Assembly: GCA_963809875.1 (NCBI GenBank)
Contig: CAWELC010000012.1
Location: 1 to 64,000, forward strand
DNA: 64,000 nt
Direction: 5' to 3'
From: JAFGAS01 sp963809875
GTDB lineage: Bacteria > Desulfobacterota > Zymogenia > Zymogenales > Zymogenaceae
Both the position numbers and the translations under genes were made by a program. Positions 30,968 through 39,713 of the stretch are shown here, piece by piece. The first letter of the stretch is position 1. The number at the start of each line of letters is the position of its first letter. The notes under the pieces are model-generated. The model was given only the letters and a program-made list of their open reading frames with translations. It was not told the origin of the DNA and did no database searches.

Positions 30968-31735
30968 ATGGCAGACAAAGATAAGAAAGGGCACCATCCA
31001 GAGCCGGGGAAAGGGCCCTATACCGACGAGGTATCTCAGGAAACGATAGACGAGATGGTGTCCGAGATCGAAGGTGACGGGGCCGCCGATGAGACCGATA
31101 CGGACGGGGGCCCGACCATGGATAGGCACGGGGCCGGCAAGGGCAGAAAGGACGATCACCGGGGCCGCCACGAGCCGGGCGACGAGATCGCCAAGGCCAA
31201 AGAGGAGGCCAGGGAAGCGTACGAGCGCTACCTCAGGGCCGCGGCGGACCTGGACAACTTCAAGAAGCGGATGCTCAAAGAAACGGAGGAATTCCGGAAG
31301 TTCGCCAATGAGGAGCTGATCAAGACGCTGTTGCCTACCGTGGATAACCTCGAGCGCGCAATCGCCCACGGCGAGGGCAACTCGGACCCGGCGGCGCTGA
31401 TGGAAGGGATCAGAATGGTCCATAAGCAGCTCATGGATACCCTCACGAAATTCGGCGTCGAGCCGATCGACTCATTGGGCAAGACGTTCGATCCGAATTT
31501 TCATCAGGCACTCATGCAGGTCAAGACAAACGAGTCCCCCCCCAACACCGTCGTCACCGAGATAACCAAGGGCTACCTTATGAACGGCCGCCTCATCAGG
31601 CCGTCGATGGTCGGGGTCTCGGCGAGGCAGGGTGACGGTCCCGGGCAGGAGTCGCCCTGGGGGAACGAGGAATTTCAGGACGAGGAAGATGTCCCCAACG
31701 CGAAGAACGGGGATCCAATAGATGATACGGAATAA
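30968..31735 (+). CDS. grpE: Nucleotide exchange factor GrpE
   Basis: GrpE speeds ADP release from DnaK. The conserved body starts near residue 85 (RYLRAAADLDNFKKR) and includes LLPTVDNLERA, FGVEPIDSLGKTFDPNFHQAL and the C-terminal beta-domain GYLMNGRLIRPSMVGVS. At 255 residues it is longer than usual (about 190). The excess is an acidic, Gly/Asp-rich N-terminal extension (1-75) and an acidic tail. It lies between hrcA and dnaK in one operon. Confidence 0.96.
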   Translation: MADKDKKGHHPEPGKGPYTDEVSQETIDEMVSEIEGDGAADETDTDGGPTMDRHGAGKGRKDDHRGRHEPGDEIAKAKEEAREAYERYLRAAADLDNFKKRMLKETEEFRKFANEELIKTLLPTVDNLERAIAHGEGNSDPAALMEGIRMVHKQLMDTLTKFGVEPIDSLGKTFDPNFHQALMQVKTNESPPNTVVTEITKGYLMNGRLIRPSMVGVSARQGDGPGQESPWGNEEFQDEEDVPNAKNGDPIDDTE

Positions 31736-31771
31736 TAAGAGAGGCAATCCCGACGACGAAGGAGGAAGGAG

Positions 31772-33703
31772 ATGTCAAAGGTTATCGGAATAGATTTGGG
31801 GACGACCAATTCGTGCGTCGCCGTTATGGAGGCCGGTGAGTCCAAGGTGATCACCAATTCAGAGGGGAGCCGCACCACCCCTTCCGTTGTCGCCTTTACC
31901 GACAGCAACGAGAGGATCGTGGGTCAGGTCGCCAAGAGACAGGCGATCACCAACCCCACGCGCACGATATATGCCGTCAAGCGCCTAATCGGCAGGAAAT
32001 ACGAGGACGCGGAAGTACAGAAGGACATCAAGATCTGCTCCTACAAGATCACGAGGGCGACTAACGACGACGCCCAGGTCACCGTCGGGGACAAGAACTT
32101 CAGCCCCGCGGAGATATCGGCGATGATCCTCACGAAGATGAAGCAGACCGCCGAAGACTACCTCGGCGAACCGGTCACGGACGCGGTGGTAACCGTTCCC
32201 GCATACTTCAACGACAGCCAGCGACAGGCCACTAAAGACGCCGGAAGGATCGCGGGGCTCAACGTGCTCAGGATCATCAACGAGCCGACCGCGGCTTCGC
32301 TGGCCTACGGGCTGGACAAGAAGAAGGAGGAGAAGATCGCCGTCTTCGATCTCGGGGGCGGCACGTTTGATATCTCCATCCTCGAGCTGGGCGACGGCGT
32401 CTTCGAGGTGAAGTCCACCAACGGCGACACCCACCTCGGCGGCGAGGACTTCGACCAGAACATCATTGAATACCTTGCCGATGAATTCAAGAAGGATCAG
32501 GGGATCGACCTGCGGGGAGACAAGATGGCGCTTCAGCGCCTCAAGGAGGCCGCCGAGAAGGCAAAGATGGAGCTTTCCACCTCTATGGAAACCGACATCA
32601 ACCTCCCGTTCATCACCGCCGACAGCGCCGGGCCCAAACACCTCAACATCAAGCTGACCCGGGCCAAGCTCGAGGCGCTTGTGGATAACCTCATCCAGAA
32701 GCTTGAAGGACCCTGCCGCACAGCCATCAAGGATGCGGCGCTGTCGGCGAGCGATATCGACGAGGTGATCCTCGTGGGCGGAATGACCCGCATGCCCAAG
32801 GTTCAGCAGAAGGTCAAGGATATCTTCGGCAAAGAGCCGCACCGGGGGGTCAATCCTGACGAAGTCGTGGCCATGGGCGCGGCCATCCAGGGAGGGGTGC
32901 TCAGGGGCGAGGTCAAGGACGTCCTGCTGTTGGACGTCACCCCCCTGTCGCTGGGCATCGAGACCCTCGGCGGCGTCTCCACCAAGCTCATCGAGAAGAA
33001 TACCACCATTCCCACCAAGAAGAGCCAGATCTTCTCCACCGCCGCGGACAGCCAGACGGCGGTTTCGATCCACGTGCTCCAGGGGGAGCGGGATATGGCG
33101 TCCGACAACAAGACTATCGGCAGGTTTGACCTGGTGGGCATCCCGCCGGCACCGCGCGGCATCCCCCAGATCGAGGTCACCTTTGATATCGACGCCAATG
33201 GGATCATGCACGTTTCCGCCAAGGACCTCGGCACGGGCAAGGAGCAGTCGATCAGGATTACGGCCTCGAGCGGCCTTTCGGAACAGGAGATCCAGCAGCT
33301 CGTGAAAGACGCCGAGTCCCACGCCGAAGAGGATAAGAAGAAGCGGGAGGTGGCGGAGGCGCGAAATACGGCCGACGGGCTGGTCTATACCACGGAAAAA
33401 TCGCTCGCGGAATTCTCGAGCAAGGTAGATCCGGCGGTCAAGAAAGACGTCGAAGATGCCCTCGCGAAGGTGAAAAAGGCGATGGAAGGGACCGACGCCG
33501 AGGCCATAAAGTCGGCCACCGATGAGCTCACCAAGGCCTCCCACAAGCTTGCCGAGATGATCTATGCCCAGGCCGCTTCGAGCGCCGGTCCGCAGGGTCC
33601 TGAAGCGGGTCCGGGGCCGGGGGAGGCGCCGGGCGGTGCCGGGTCCAAGCCCGCAGGCGGGGACGACGTGGTCGACGCGGATTTTGAAGAAGTCAAGAAA
33701 TAG
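31772..33703 (+). CDS. dnaK: Molecular chaperone DnaK (Hsp70)
   Basis: The 643-residue protein is a complete Hsp70. The ATPase domain begins KVIGIDLGTTNSCVAVMEAG and has VPAYFNDSQRQATKDAG and the hinge segment VFDLGGGTFDISIL. The substrate-binding domain and a helical lid follow. The tail is Gly/Pro-rich and ends DDVVDADFEEVKK, matching the usual DnaK C-terminus. It acts with GrpE and DnaJ, encoded on either side. A strong AAGGAGG-type ribosome site precedes the ATG. Regulation is through CIRCE upstream of hrcA. Confidence 0.98.
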   Translation: MSKVIGIDLGTTNSCVAVMEAGESKVITNSEGSRTTPSVVAFTDSNERIVGQVAKRQAITNPTRTIYAVKRLIGRKYEDAEVQKDIKICSYKITRATNDDAQVTVGDKNFSPAEISAMILTKMKQTAEDYLGEPVTDAVVTVPAYFNDSQRQATKDAGRIAGLNVLRIINEPTAASLAYGLDKKKEEKIAVFDLGGGTFDISILELGDGVFEVKSTNGDTHLGGEDFDQNIIEYLADEFKKDQGIDLRGDKMALQRLKEAAEKAKMELSTSMETDINLPFITADSAGPKHLNIKLTRAKLEALVDNLIQKLEGPCRTAIKDAALSASDIDEVILVGGMTRMPKVQQKVKDIFGKEPHRGVNPDEVVAMGAAIQGGVLRGEVKDVLLLDVTPLSLGIETLGGVSTKLIEKNTTIPTKKSQIFSTAADSQTAVSIHVLQGERDMASDNKTIGRFDLVGIPPAPRGIPQIEVTFDIDANGIMHVSAKDLGTGKEQSIRITASSGLSEQEIQQLVKDAESHAEEDKKKREVAEARNTADGLVYTTEKSLAEFSSKVDPAVKKDVEDALAKVKKAMEGTDAEAIKSATDELTKASHKLAEMIYAQAASSAGPQGPEAGPGPGEAPGGAGSKPAGGDDVVDADFEEVKK

Positions 33704-33828
33704 ACTGAGCCCGCGGAGCGCCGGTCGACTCGCGGGTTGGATCAGCGTTCTATTTCAATTCAGTTCCCGCCGATAGCGGGGGAACGAAGAACCGTCCGCA
33801 TGGCAAAGGGAGGGGAGAGACGAGCACG

Positions 33829-34941
33829 GTGGAAAAAACCGACTACTATGATGTCCTCGGCGTCCAGAGGAATGTCGAGCAGGATGAGATAAAGAAGGCC
33901 TATCGGAAACAGGCCCTCAAGTACCACCCCGACAAGAACTCCGGCGACAAGGGGGCGGAAGAGCGGTTCAAGGAGATCAACGAGGCCTACGTTGTCCTAT
34001 CCGATCCGGAAAAACGGGAGCTCTACGACCGCTACGGTCACGCGGCCTTTACAGGCGGAGGGGCGGGCGGTTTTCGGGATTTCGATTTCGGTTTCAGGGG
34101 ATTTGAGGATATCTTCTCGGACGTCTTCGGCGATATCTTCGGCGCGGGCCGCAGGGGAGGGCGTGGAGCCCGCGGCCCCGATTTGCGATATCACCTGACC
34201 ATCGATTTTACCGAAGCTATCTTCGGTGTAGAGGCCAAGATCCAGGTGCCGCGCCACGAGACGTGCCGGCACTGCGACGGGAGCGGGGCGGAGCCTCCCA
34301 CCCGGCCCGAGACGTGTCCCAACTGCCGCGGCACGGGCCAGATCAGGACCCAGCAGGGGTTCTTCGCCGTTTCGCGGACCTGCTCTCACTGCCGGGGCAC
34401 GGGCCGAATCATCAAGAGCCCATGCAAGGAGTGCCGCGGCTCCGGCAGCGTGAAAGAGACCCGGACCCTGACGGTCAAAGTGCCCCATGGCGTGGAGACG
34501 GGCACCCGCCTCAGGCTTTCCGGGGAGGGCGAGAAAGGGAACGGCGGGGCGCCGCCGGGCGATCTTTACGTCGTCATCGAGGTCAGGCCGCATCCTATCT
34601 TTACGCGGGAAGGAAGCGAGATCATCGTGGTGGTTCCGATCACGTTTCCGGAGGCGGCACTCGGGGCCGAGATCGAGGTGCCGAGCATCGAGGGCCTCGT
34701 GAAGATAAAGATCAAGCCCGGCACGCAATCGGGAGAGACTCATCTCCTCAGGGGCAAGGGGGTCCCGCACCTGTCGGGCCACGGGCGCGGTGATCAGCAC
34801 GTCATCGTTCGCGTGGAGACGCCCACAAAGCTGAATCGGCGGCAGCGGGAGCTGCTCGAGGAGTTTTCACTGGAAAACCGCGAGGAAACACACCCCCAGA
34901 CGCGGGGATTCTTCGAAAAGGTCAAACAGATATTTCAATAA
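33829..34941 (+). CDS. dnaJ: Chaperone protein DnaJ (type I)
   Basis: The 370-residue co-chaperone has a J-domain with YHPDKN, a Gly/Phe-rich region (about 75-110) and a zinc domain. The zinc domain has four CXXCXGXG repeats: CRHCDGSG, CPNCRGTG, CSHCRGTG and CKECRGSG. C-terminal substrate-binding barrels follow. It stimulates the DnaK ATPase and delivers clients. The start is GTG at 33829, placed by the conserved KTDYYDVLGV and a GGGAGGGGAG upstream. It closes the heat-shock operon and is followed by a terminator. Confidence 0.97.
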   Translation: MEKTDYYDVLGVQRNVEQDEIKKAYRKQALKYHPDKNSGDKGAEERFKEINEAYVVLSDPEKRELYDRYGHAAFTGGGAGGFRDFDFGFRGFEDIFSDVFGDIFGAGRRGGRGARGPDLRYHLTIDFTEAIFGVEAKIQVPRHETCRHCDGSGAEPPTRPETCPNCRGTGQIRTQQGFFAVSRTCSHCRGTGRIIKSPCKECRGSGSVKETRTLTVKVPHGVETGTRLRLSGEGEKGNGGAPPGDLYVVIEVRPHPIFTREGSEIIVVVPITFPEAALGAEIEVPSIEGLVKIKIKPGTQSGETHLLRGKGVPHLSGHGRGDQHVIVRVETPTKLNRRQRELLEEFSLENREETHPQTRGFFEKVKQIFQ

Positions 34942-35023
34942 AAGGCCAAAGCAGGCCGTGCCGTCCACGCGCGGACCGGCCTCGGAAGATACGGGGTCGG
35001 GTCAAGGCGCCGTTCCCGAAACA

Positions 35024-35054
35024 AAAAAAGCCGCTCTGCGAGAGCGGCTTTTGC
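35024..35054 (+). terminator. Rho-independent terminator (bidirectional) after dnaJ
   Basis: An A-run, GCCGCTCT, a GCG loop, AGAGCGGC and a T-run form a strong hairpin ending at about 35052. It sits between dnaJ and the facing TPR gene and can stop transcription from both sides. Confidence 0.9.
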
Positions 35055-35072
35055 GCATAAAACGACGTTATT

Positions 35073-35777
35073 TCAGGGCTCCAGCATCTTCAGATAGAGC
35101 GCCGCGATCTTGTTGCCGGGCTCCGATTTCATGACCTTGGTGAGGATATCCTTTGCCTCCTTTTTCTTGCCCATCTTGAAGTAGCAGAGGGCCAGGGAGA
35201 GGAAGGCGGGGGTATAATCGGGCCGTTCGGAGGCGGCGCGTTTGAGGTGGACGAGCGCGTCGTCATATTTTCGGGAGTCCCTCAGCGCGATGCCCAGTTT
35301 GGTCCTGATATCAACGAAATCGGGATTCAGCGCCAGCGCCTTCGTATACTCTTCTATCGCCTCCTCGTACATGCCGTACGACAGATAGACGTCGCCGACG
35401 TCCTTATGGAGGTTGGAGAGCTTTCCGAGGGAAAAGGGATCAAGCCCCTTGGGAGACACCTTGGTCTGCGCCCTGGCCTGGGCGTCAAGATAGACCGCCT
35501 TGGCCTTATCCAACAGGCCCATGTCATTATAGATCACGGCCAGATTCATGGACGCGTCGGTGTAGTTCGGGTTGATCTCCAGCGCTCTCTCGAATGATTG
35601 GACCGCCTTTTCGTACTTTCCCTCCTGATGGTAGATGATCCCGAGCATATTGTAGACGTCGGCAAAGTCAAAACCCGACTGGATCACCTGATTCAGGTAT
35701 TGCTCGGCCTTTTTGTAATCCTGGTGCTCGAAGGCCTCTTTTCCCAACCAGTAGTTATTATTTTCGGCTTTGTCCAT
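35073..35777 (-). CDS. Tetratricopeptide-repeat protein
   Basis: The 234-residue protein is built almost entirely of TPR units. Consecutive motifs are ADVYNMLGIIYHQEGKYEKA, TDASMNLAVIYNDMGLLDKA, DVGDVYLSYGMYEEA, VDIRTKLGIALRDSRKYDDA and TPAFLSLALCYFKMGKKKEA. No signal peptide is present, so it is probably a cytoplasmic scaffold. It follows bamD by 60 bases on the same strand and may share its transcript. The binding partner is unknown. Confidence 0.85.
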   Translation of the reverse strand: MDKAENNNYWLGKEAFEHQDYKKAEQYLNQVIQSGFDFADVYNMLGIIYHQEGKYEKAVQSFERALEINPNYTDASMNLAVIYNDMGLLDKAKAVYLDAQARAQTKVSPKGLDPFSLGKLSNLHKDVGDVYLSYGMYEEAIEEYTKALALNPDFVDIRTKLGIALRDSRKYDDALVHLKRAASERPDYTPAFLSLALCYFKMGKKKEAKDILTKVMKSEPGNKIAALYLKMLEP

Positions 35778-35837
35778 TTCTCCTCTACCTGGAGTTCCCG
35801 TGTGGGCGGAAGTCCTTTTCCGGTAATGCCGGCCTTC

Positions 35838-36413
35838 CTATTTCTTTTCGGAGAGGCGCTTCTTGCTCTCCTCGATGTACCGCTTTGATTCCTCATCGTA
35901 CCCGAAACCGGGGTACTTGGTGATCACATCCTGAAACCGGACGATCGCCGCGTTGAATTCTCCCTTGTCGAAATAGTAGACGCCGACGTTGTAGCTATAG
36001 AGCGCAAGCCTTTCGTGGCAGAGCCTGAGGTAGCTCATGGCGTTGGAGACGTATTTGCTGTTGGGATACATGAGGATCAGCTGAGAGAATTTTTCGGCGG
36101 CCCTTTCCGTATTTGACTGGTCGCGCTTTGTGTCCTCGGAGATCTTGAAATAAGCCAGGCCCTCCCTGAAAAGCGCGTAAGGGATATTCTCGTTGAGGGG
36201 GTGCTTCTTGATGAAGTTGTCGTACGCGACGACCGCACTCGCGTAGTCTTCTTTAGTAAAATAATTCTCGGCGGTGGAGAGGTCGGCTTCCAGGACCGGG
36301 ACCGGCTGGCTATCGTCCCTGATGACGTTGTCCGGCCCGCCGCCGCATGCCGCCAGGGAGGCGATAAGGACGACCGACAGGATCACCGCAAAGAATGTAC
36401 GATCATAGGTCAT
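35838..36413 (-). CDS. bamD: Outer-membrane assembly lipoprotein, BamD-like
   Basis: The start at 36413 gives a signal sequence ending LIASLAACGGG, a clear lipobox, so the mature protein is a lipoprotein. The rest is helical TPR-type repeats with the BamD/YfiO pattern. Segments include AENYFTKEDYASAVVAYDNFIKKHP, AAEKFSQLILMYPNSKYV and a final FQDVITKYPGFGYDEES. BamD helps BamA insert barrels into the outer membrane, fitting the three barrel genes in this window. The length (191) is slightly short. Another outer-membrane TPR lipoprotein cannot be fully excluded. Confidence 0.78.
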   Translation of the reverse strand: MTYDRTFFAVILSVVLIASLAACGGGPDNVIRDDSQPVPVLEADLSTAENYFTKEDYASAVVAYDNFIKKHPLNENIPYALFREGLAYFKISEDTKRDQSNTERAAEKFSQLILMYPNSKYVSNAMSYLRLCHERLALYSYNVGVYYFDKGEFNAAIVRFQDVITKYPGFGYDEESKRYIEESKKRLSEKK

Positions 36414-36582
36414 AGTATTTCTCCCGTCTGTTTTGTTGGGTATGCACTCGGTGTACGTTAACATCGAATGCGCGGTTTTGTCAACTAAATTCCTTGCGCG
36501 GTCCCCCCGTGGTCGACTTTGTACCGGCGCATGAAACGGTGAAACGGCCGAGTGCGGGCGCCGGCCCGCCGGCGGGTAAAAA

Positions 36583-36613
36583 GCAAAAAAGCCCCCGCGA
36601 GAGGGGCTTTTTC
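36583..36613 (-). terminator. Rho-independent terminator of the HTH gene
   Basis: On the minus strand, GCCCCTCTCGCGGGGGC is followed by TTTTTTG. It lies 15 bases after the HTH gene stop and also has an A/T-flanked form on the plus strand. Confidence 0.88.
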
Positions 36614-36628
36614 GTCAGCCGAGAGGCG

Positions 36629-37168
36629 CTATTTGCTCAGCTTCAGGAGTTGAAGCTGGTCTTCCAGATATTGAAGGACCTTCTCCTGCACCTTGGAGGA
36701 CAGGAGGCGGAAGCTCGACAGCAGCGTTACCTCGTCACGGTTTATCTTCGAGGGATCCGCATCCTTATAGTCACCGCCGGATTCCATGACGCTCATAACT
36801 TCCTGGGTGGAGCGCAGGAGATTCTCCGCCTCGATGGCTTTTTCCCGCCATATTTCGATTTCGTCGGCCATGTCCTTCATGACCTGCTCCTTGAATTCCT
36901 CGCCCTTCTCCATGAGCTGATCATTGATGGTCTTGCCGCCGAGTATCCACTCCATGGAGGTATTGGAGAAGCTGGCAATGCGCGCCAGTATCGCAGACTC
37001 GGGGATCCTGTCCTTGTTGAGGTAGGTCGAGAGGGCCGCAGCGGTGATGTGGCACTTCTCGGCGAACTGGTACTGCTTGAGCCCCGACTTCTTGATGAGG
37101 GACTGGAGCCGCTCCGATACCTCCTTCGGGCTGATATTCATGCGAGACTTTCTCTTTCTTTCTTTCAT
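36629..37168 (-). CDS. XRE-type helix-turn-helix regulator with coiled tail
   Basis: The protein of about 179 residues has an N-terminal Cro/CI-type helix-turn-helix (LKQYQFAEKCHITAAALSTY, then LNKDRIPE). A helical, charged, probably dimerising C-terminal half follows, with a polar stretch GGDYKDADPSK in the middle. It should bind DNA; its targets are unknown. The start is uncertain: ATG at 37168 and ATG at 37141 both lack a strong ribosome site. The upstream region is AT-rich. It sits alone between bamD and rpoH, with its own terminator. Confidence 0.78.
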   Translation of the reverse strand: MKERKRKSRMNISPKEVSERLQSLIKKSGLKQYQFAEKCHITAAALSTYLNKDRIPESAILARIASFSNTSMEWILGGKTINDQLMEKGEEFKEQVMKDMADEIEIWREKAIEAENLLRSTQEVMSVMESGGDYKDADPSKINRDEVTLLSSFRLLSSKVQEKVLQYLEDQLQLLKLSK

Positions 37169-37177
37169 TTTCTGCAC

Positions 37178-37601
37178 CGTTCAATAATGACTAAGTTTGA
37201 ATACTGTATACACACTGCTATAAAAGAAAACCCCCAATTCACCTTTGCTACTATTGCATGGTATCATAGCGCGGAATGACTGTAAAGAAAAAAATGAATA
37301 TGTTTTCGTAAATATTATTAAAACCTTTAAAACTGCCGTATGTAATAGGTAATAATGAGTACTATACACAATCCGGGATCTTCCCCGGGCGGATGATTGG
37401 ACAAGGCGGGGTCAAGCCGTGTCATACGGTTGGGGATCTTCTTCTTAACGGAGAGCGTCCGCTTGCCTGGAACGGAAGGGCCGTCTCATGACAGAAACGG
37501 GCTCAAGCGGTACGCGGATCGGACGCAAATGTAAAAACCCGCGAACCGGATAACCGGTCCGCGGGGCTTGAGCAGTCTGTCGCTATCGGGTCCCTATTGG
37601 T
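37178..37601. other. Intergenic region between rpoH and HTH gene
   Basis: No gene is seen. The first 190 bases are AT-rich and presumably hold the promoter of the HTH gene. The end holds the rpoH terminator. Confidence 0.5.
37533..37565 (-). terminator. Rho-independent terminator of rpoH
   Basis: On the minus strand, CCCGCGGACCGG and CCGGTTCGCGGG pair (one mismatch) across TTAT and run into GTTTTTAC. It lies about 40 bases past the rpoH stop. Confidence 0.85.
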
Positions 37602-38451
37602 CTACTGGTTTGCCCATTGCTCGATCGCCGGGTCTTTCTTCAGCTTCTTGAGTGCGCCCTCCTCGATCTGGCGCACACGCTCGCGCGATATGTGGAAGGT
37701 ATCGGCGATCTCGGCCAGCGTCTTGGGCCTGGCCGCCATGATCCGATGCCGAACGATGTAGCTCTCCTTTTCGTTCAGCACGGTCAGGGCCTTCCCGATA
37801 TCCGACTTGAGCCGTGCCGTCTCCTCCTCGTCGATCAGGCTGGATTCCTGGGTCGGCTCCTCGGATACGAAATCGATGTAGGTAGTCTCTTCGTCGTCTC
37901 TCACGGTCGCGTTCAGCGAGAGGTCGCGGCCGGAGAGCCTGCCGTTCATTTCCCGTACTTCCTGGTCCTTCACGTCAAGAGTCTGCGCGATGGCCCTGAT
38001 GTCTTCCTCGGTGGTTGCGTCTATTCCAAGCTTCTTTTTGACCTGTCCCATCTTGTAGAAGAGCTTCTTCTGCGCCTGGGTCGTCCCGATCTTCACCAGG
38101 CTCCACGACTTGACGATGAAGTTTTGGATATAGGCCCTGATCCACCAGACGCCGTACGAGATGAGTCGAAAGCCCTTGTACGGGTCGAACTTCTTGACAG
38201 CCTGCATGAGACCGATATTCCCCTCCTGGATGAGGTCCATGATCTTGAGGCCGTAGTCGGCGTATTCATAGGCGACCTTGACCACGAACCGGAGGTTGGA
38301 CACCACCAGCTTATGGGCCGCCTCTATATCCTGATGCTCCCGCCACCGTCACGGCAAGCTCATATTCCTCTTCTTTCGTGAGGAGGGGAAATCGGTTTAT
38401 TTTATGTATATAGAGCGCCAGAGCGCTCGTTTTTTCCGGAAGCATTTTCAT
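37602..38451 (-). CDS. rpoH: RNA polymerase heat-shock sigma factor (sigma-32 type), frame broken near 38349
   Basis: Two frames together give a sigma factor of about 282 residues, close to E. coli RpoH. The first frame starts MKMLPEKTSALALYIHKINR and runs to EYELAV. Dropping one A near 38349 continues with RWREHQDIEAAHKLVVSNLRF in the second frame. Region 2 includes DLIQEGNIGLMQAVKKFDP and SYGVWWIRAYIQ. The RpoH-box region reads TTQAQKKLFYKM. Region 4 has TLAEIADTFHISRERVRQIE. A GGAG ribosome site precedes the ATG. Its promoter overlaps a perfect CIRCE, so HrcA probably represses it. Confidence 0.85.
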
Positions 38452-38505
38452 CTCCCTATCTCCTTTCCTGTTTCCCTGAGGCATTATCGGACCTTTCCCG
38501 GTGCC

Positions 38506-38532
38506 TTAGCACTCATCCCCATCGAGTGCTAA
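38506..38532 (-). promoter_or_regulatory. Second CIRCE operator, upstream of rpoH
   Basis: TTAGCACTC, nine bases, GAGTGCTAA: a perfect match, like the one before hrcA. On the minus strand it directly follows the -10 box of the rpoH promoter. The patatin-like gene is divergent from the same region. Confidence 0.95.
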
Positions 38533-38560
38533 TTCTACCGCGTCATGAGAAAAAAATCAA
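38532..38560 (-). promoter_or_regulatory. Sigma-70 promoter of rpoH
   Basis: On the minus strand, TTGATT (38560-38555) and TAGAAT (38537-38532) are 17 bases apart. The last base of the -10 is the first base of the CIRCE, so the repressor would cover the start site. Confidence 0.7.
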
Positions 38561-38714
38561 GAGAATTTCTTCGCGGAGCGCATCCATCCCCAAGAAAAGG
38601 TATTTCGTTGACATCAAGCCCCTGTTAGTATACATTATTTACCACCCGATTAATAAGATGTTCAGAACGGGAAAAACGTTTCATCCCCAGGCAACGCGAC
38701 TCCTCAGGAAAGAC

Positions 38715-39671
38715 ATGAAATCTCCCTTTGACTACCGAACGCTCTTCAAGTACCTCCCCGATAAGTATCGCCTCAAGGTCGGGCTCGCCCTCGGCAGCGG
38801 CGGCGCCCGCGGTTTAACACATCTCGGGGTGATCAACGCGCTTACGTCGGCCGGCGTCAAGATCGAGTTCGTTGCCGGGGCGAGCGTGGGGGCGCTCGTC
38901 GGGGCGTTTCTCGCGGCCGGAAAGCTGGATGATCTCGTCAGGTTTGTCGCCCCCCTCACGCGGAAGGAATCTCTGAAGCTTGCCGATATCATGTTTCCCA
39001 CCAGCGGGCTTATCGAGGGGAAAAAGATCGAGCAATTTCTCCGTGATCACCTCGGTGACGCGCGGATAGAGGATTGCCGATTCCTTTCGCGTGCGTCGCC
39101 ACGAATTTCTACACCGGCCAGGAGGTGATCCTGACCAGGGGCGATCTCGTGACCGCGGTGCGCGCCTCCATCTCCATCCCCGGGGTATTTAAGCCGGTGA
39201 CGGTGGGCGGACATGCTGCTGGTGGACGGCGGGGTCGTCAATCCGGTGCCGGTCCAGGTGGTCAGGGACCTCGGGGCCGAGTTCATCATTGCCGTGGACA
39301 TCTGCCCCGAGATCGAGAAGAAAATGGCGGTCAAACGGACGGCCATCGATCAGAAAGAAACGCGGGCGCGCGCGTCCGGCGGTGGTGAGCGAAAGCTGCC
39401 GAACGTCTTTGATATCATCATGGGATCGATCGGCATCATGGAGTCACAAATCGTCGGTATGCGTATGAAGACCGAGCGGCCCGATGTTATCATCAAGCCG
39501 CAGGTGGAAGATATGGGCACGTATGATTTCCACCGGTACGCGGAGGGGGTCGACCGTGGACGGTCGGCGGCAGGACTCATTGTCTCAAAGATCAGGAAAT
39601 ATATCAGCGTAAAAAAAGAGCTTCCCGCGCCGAGCGCCGTTGAAAAACGGCCCGACGGCACGCTGACGTAG
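38715..39671 (+). CDS. Patatin-like phospholipase / RssA family, two compensating frame breaks
   Basis: Joined across breaks near 39078 and 39211, the gene encodes about 318 residues with the patatin signatures: oxyanion GSGGARGL, nucleophile elbow GASVG and catalytic Asp in LLVDGGVVNP. At 39078 GATTG should be GATTTG (one T missing), giving IEDLPIPFACVATNFYTGQE. Near 39211 an extra G precedes DMLLVDGG. The ATG at 38715 follows AGGAAAG; ATG at 38658 is an alternative. The family hydrolyses lipid acyl esters at the membrane. It is divergent from rpoH. Confidence 0.82.
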
Positions 39672-39713
39672 CGGCAGCCACATCGTCACATCACCCCATA
39701 TGGAAGGACGACA

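Noticed and set aside
31985..33544. 519-codon frame on the minus strand
   Set aside because: It is antisense to dnaK and is explained by codon bias.
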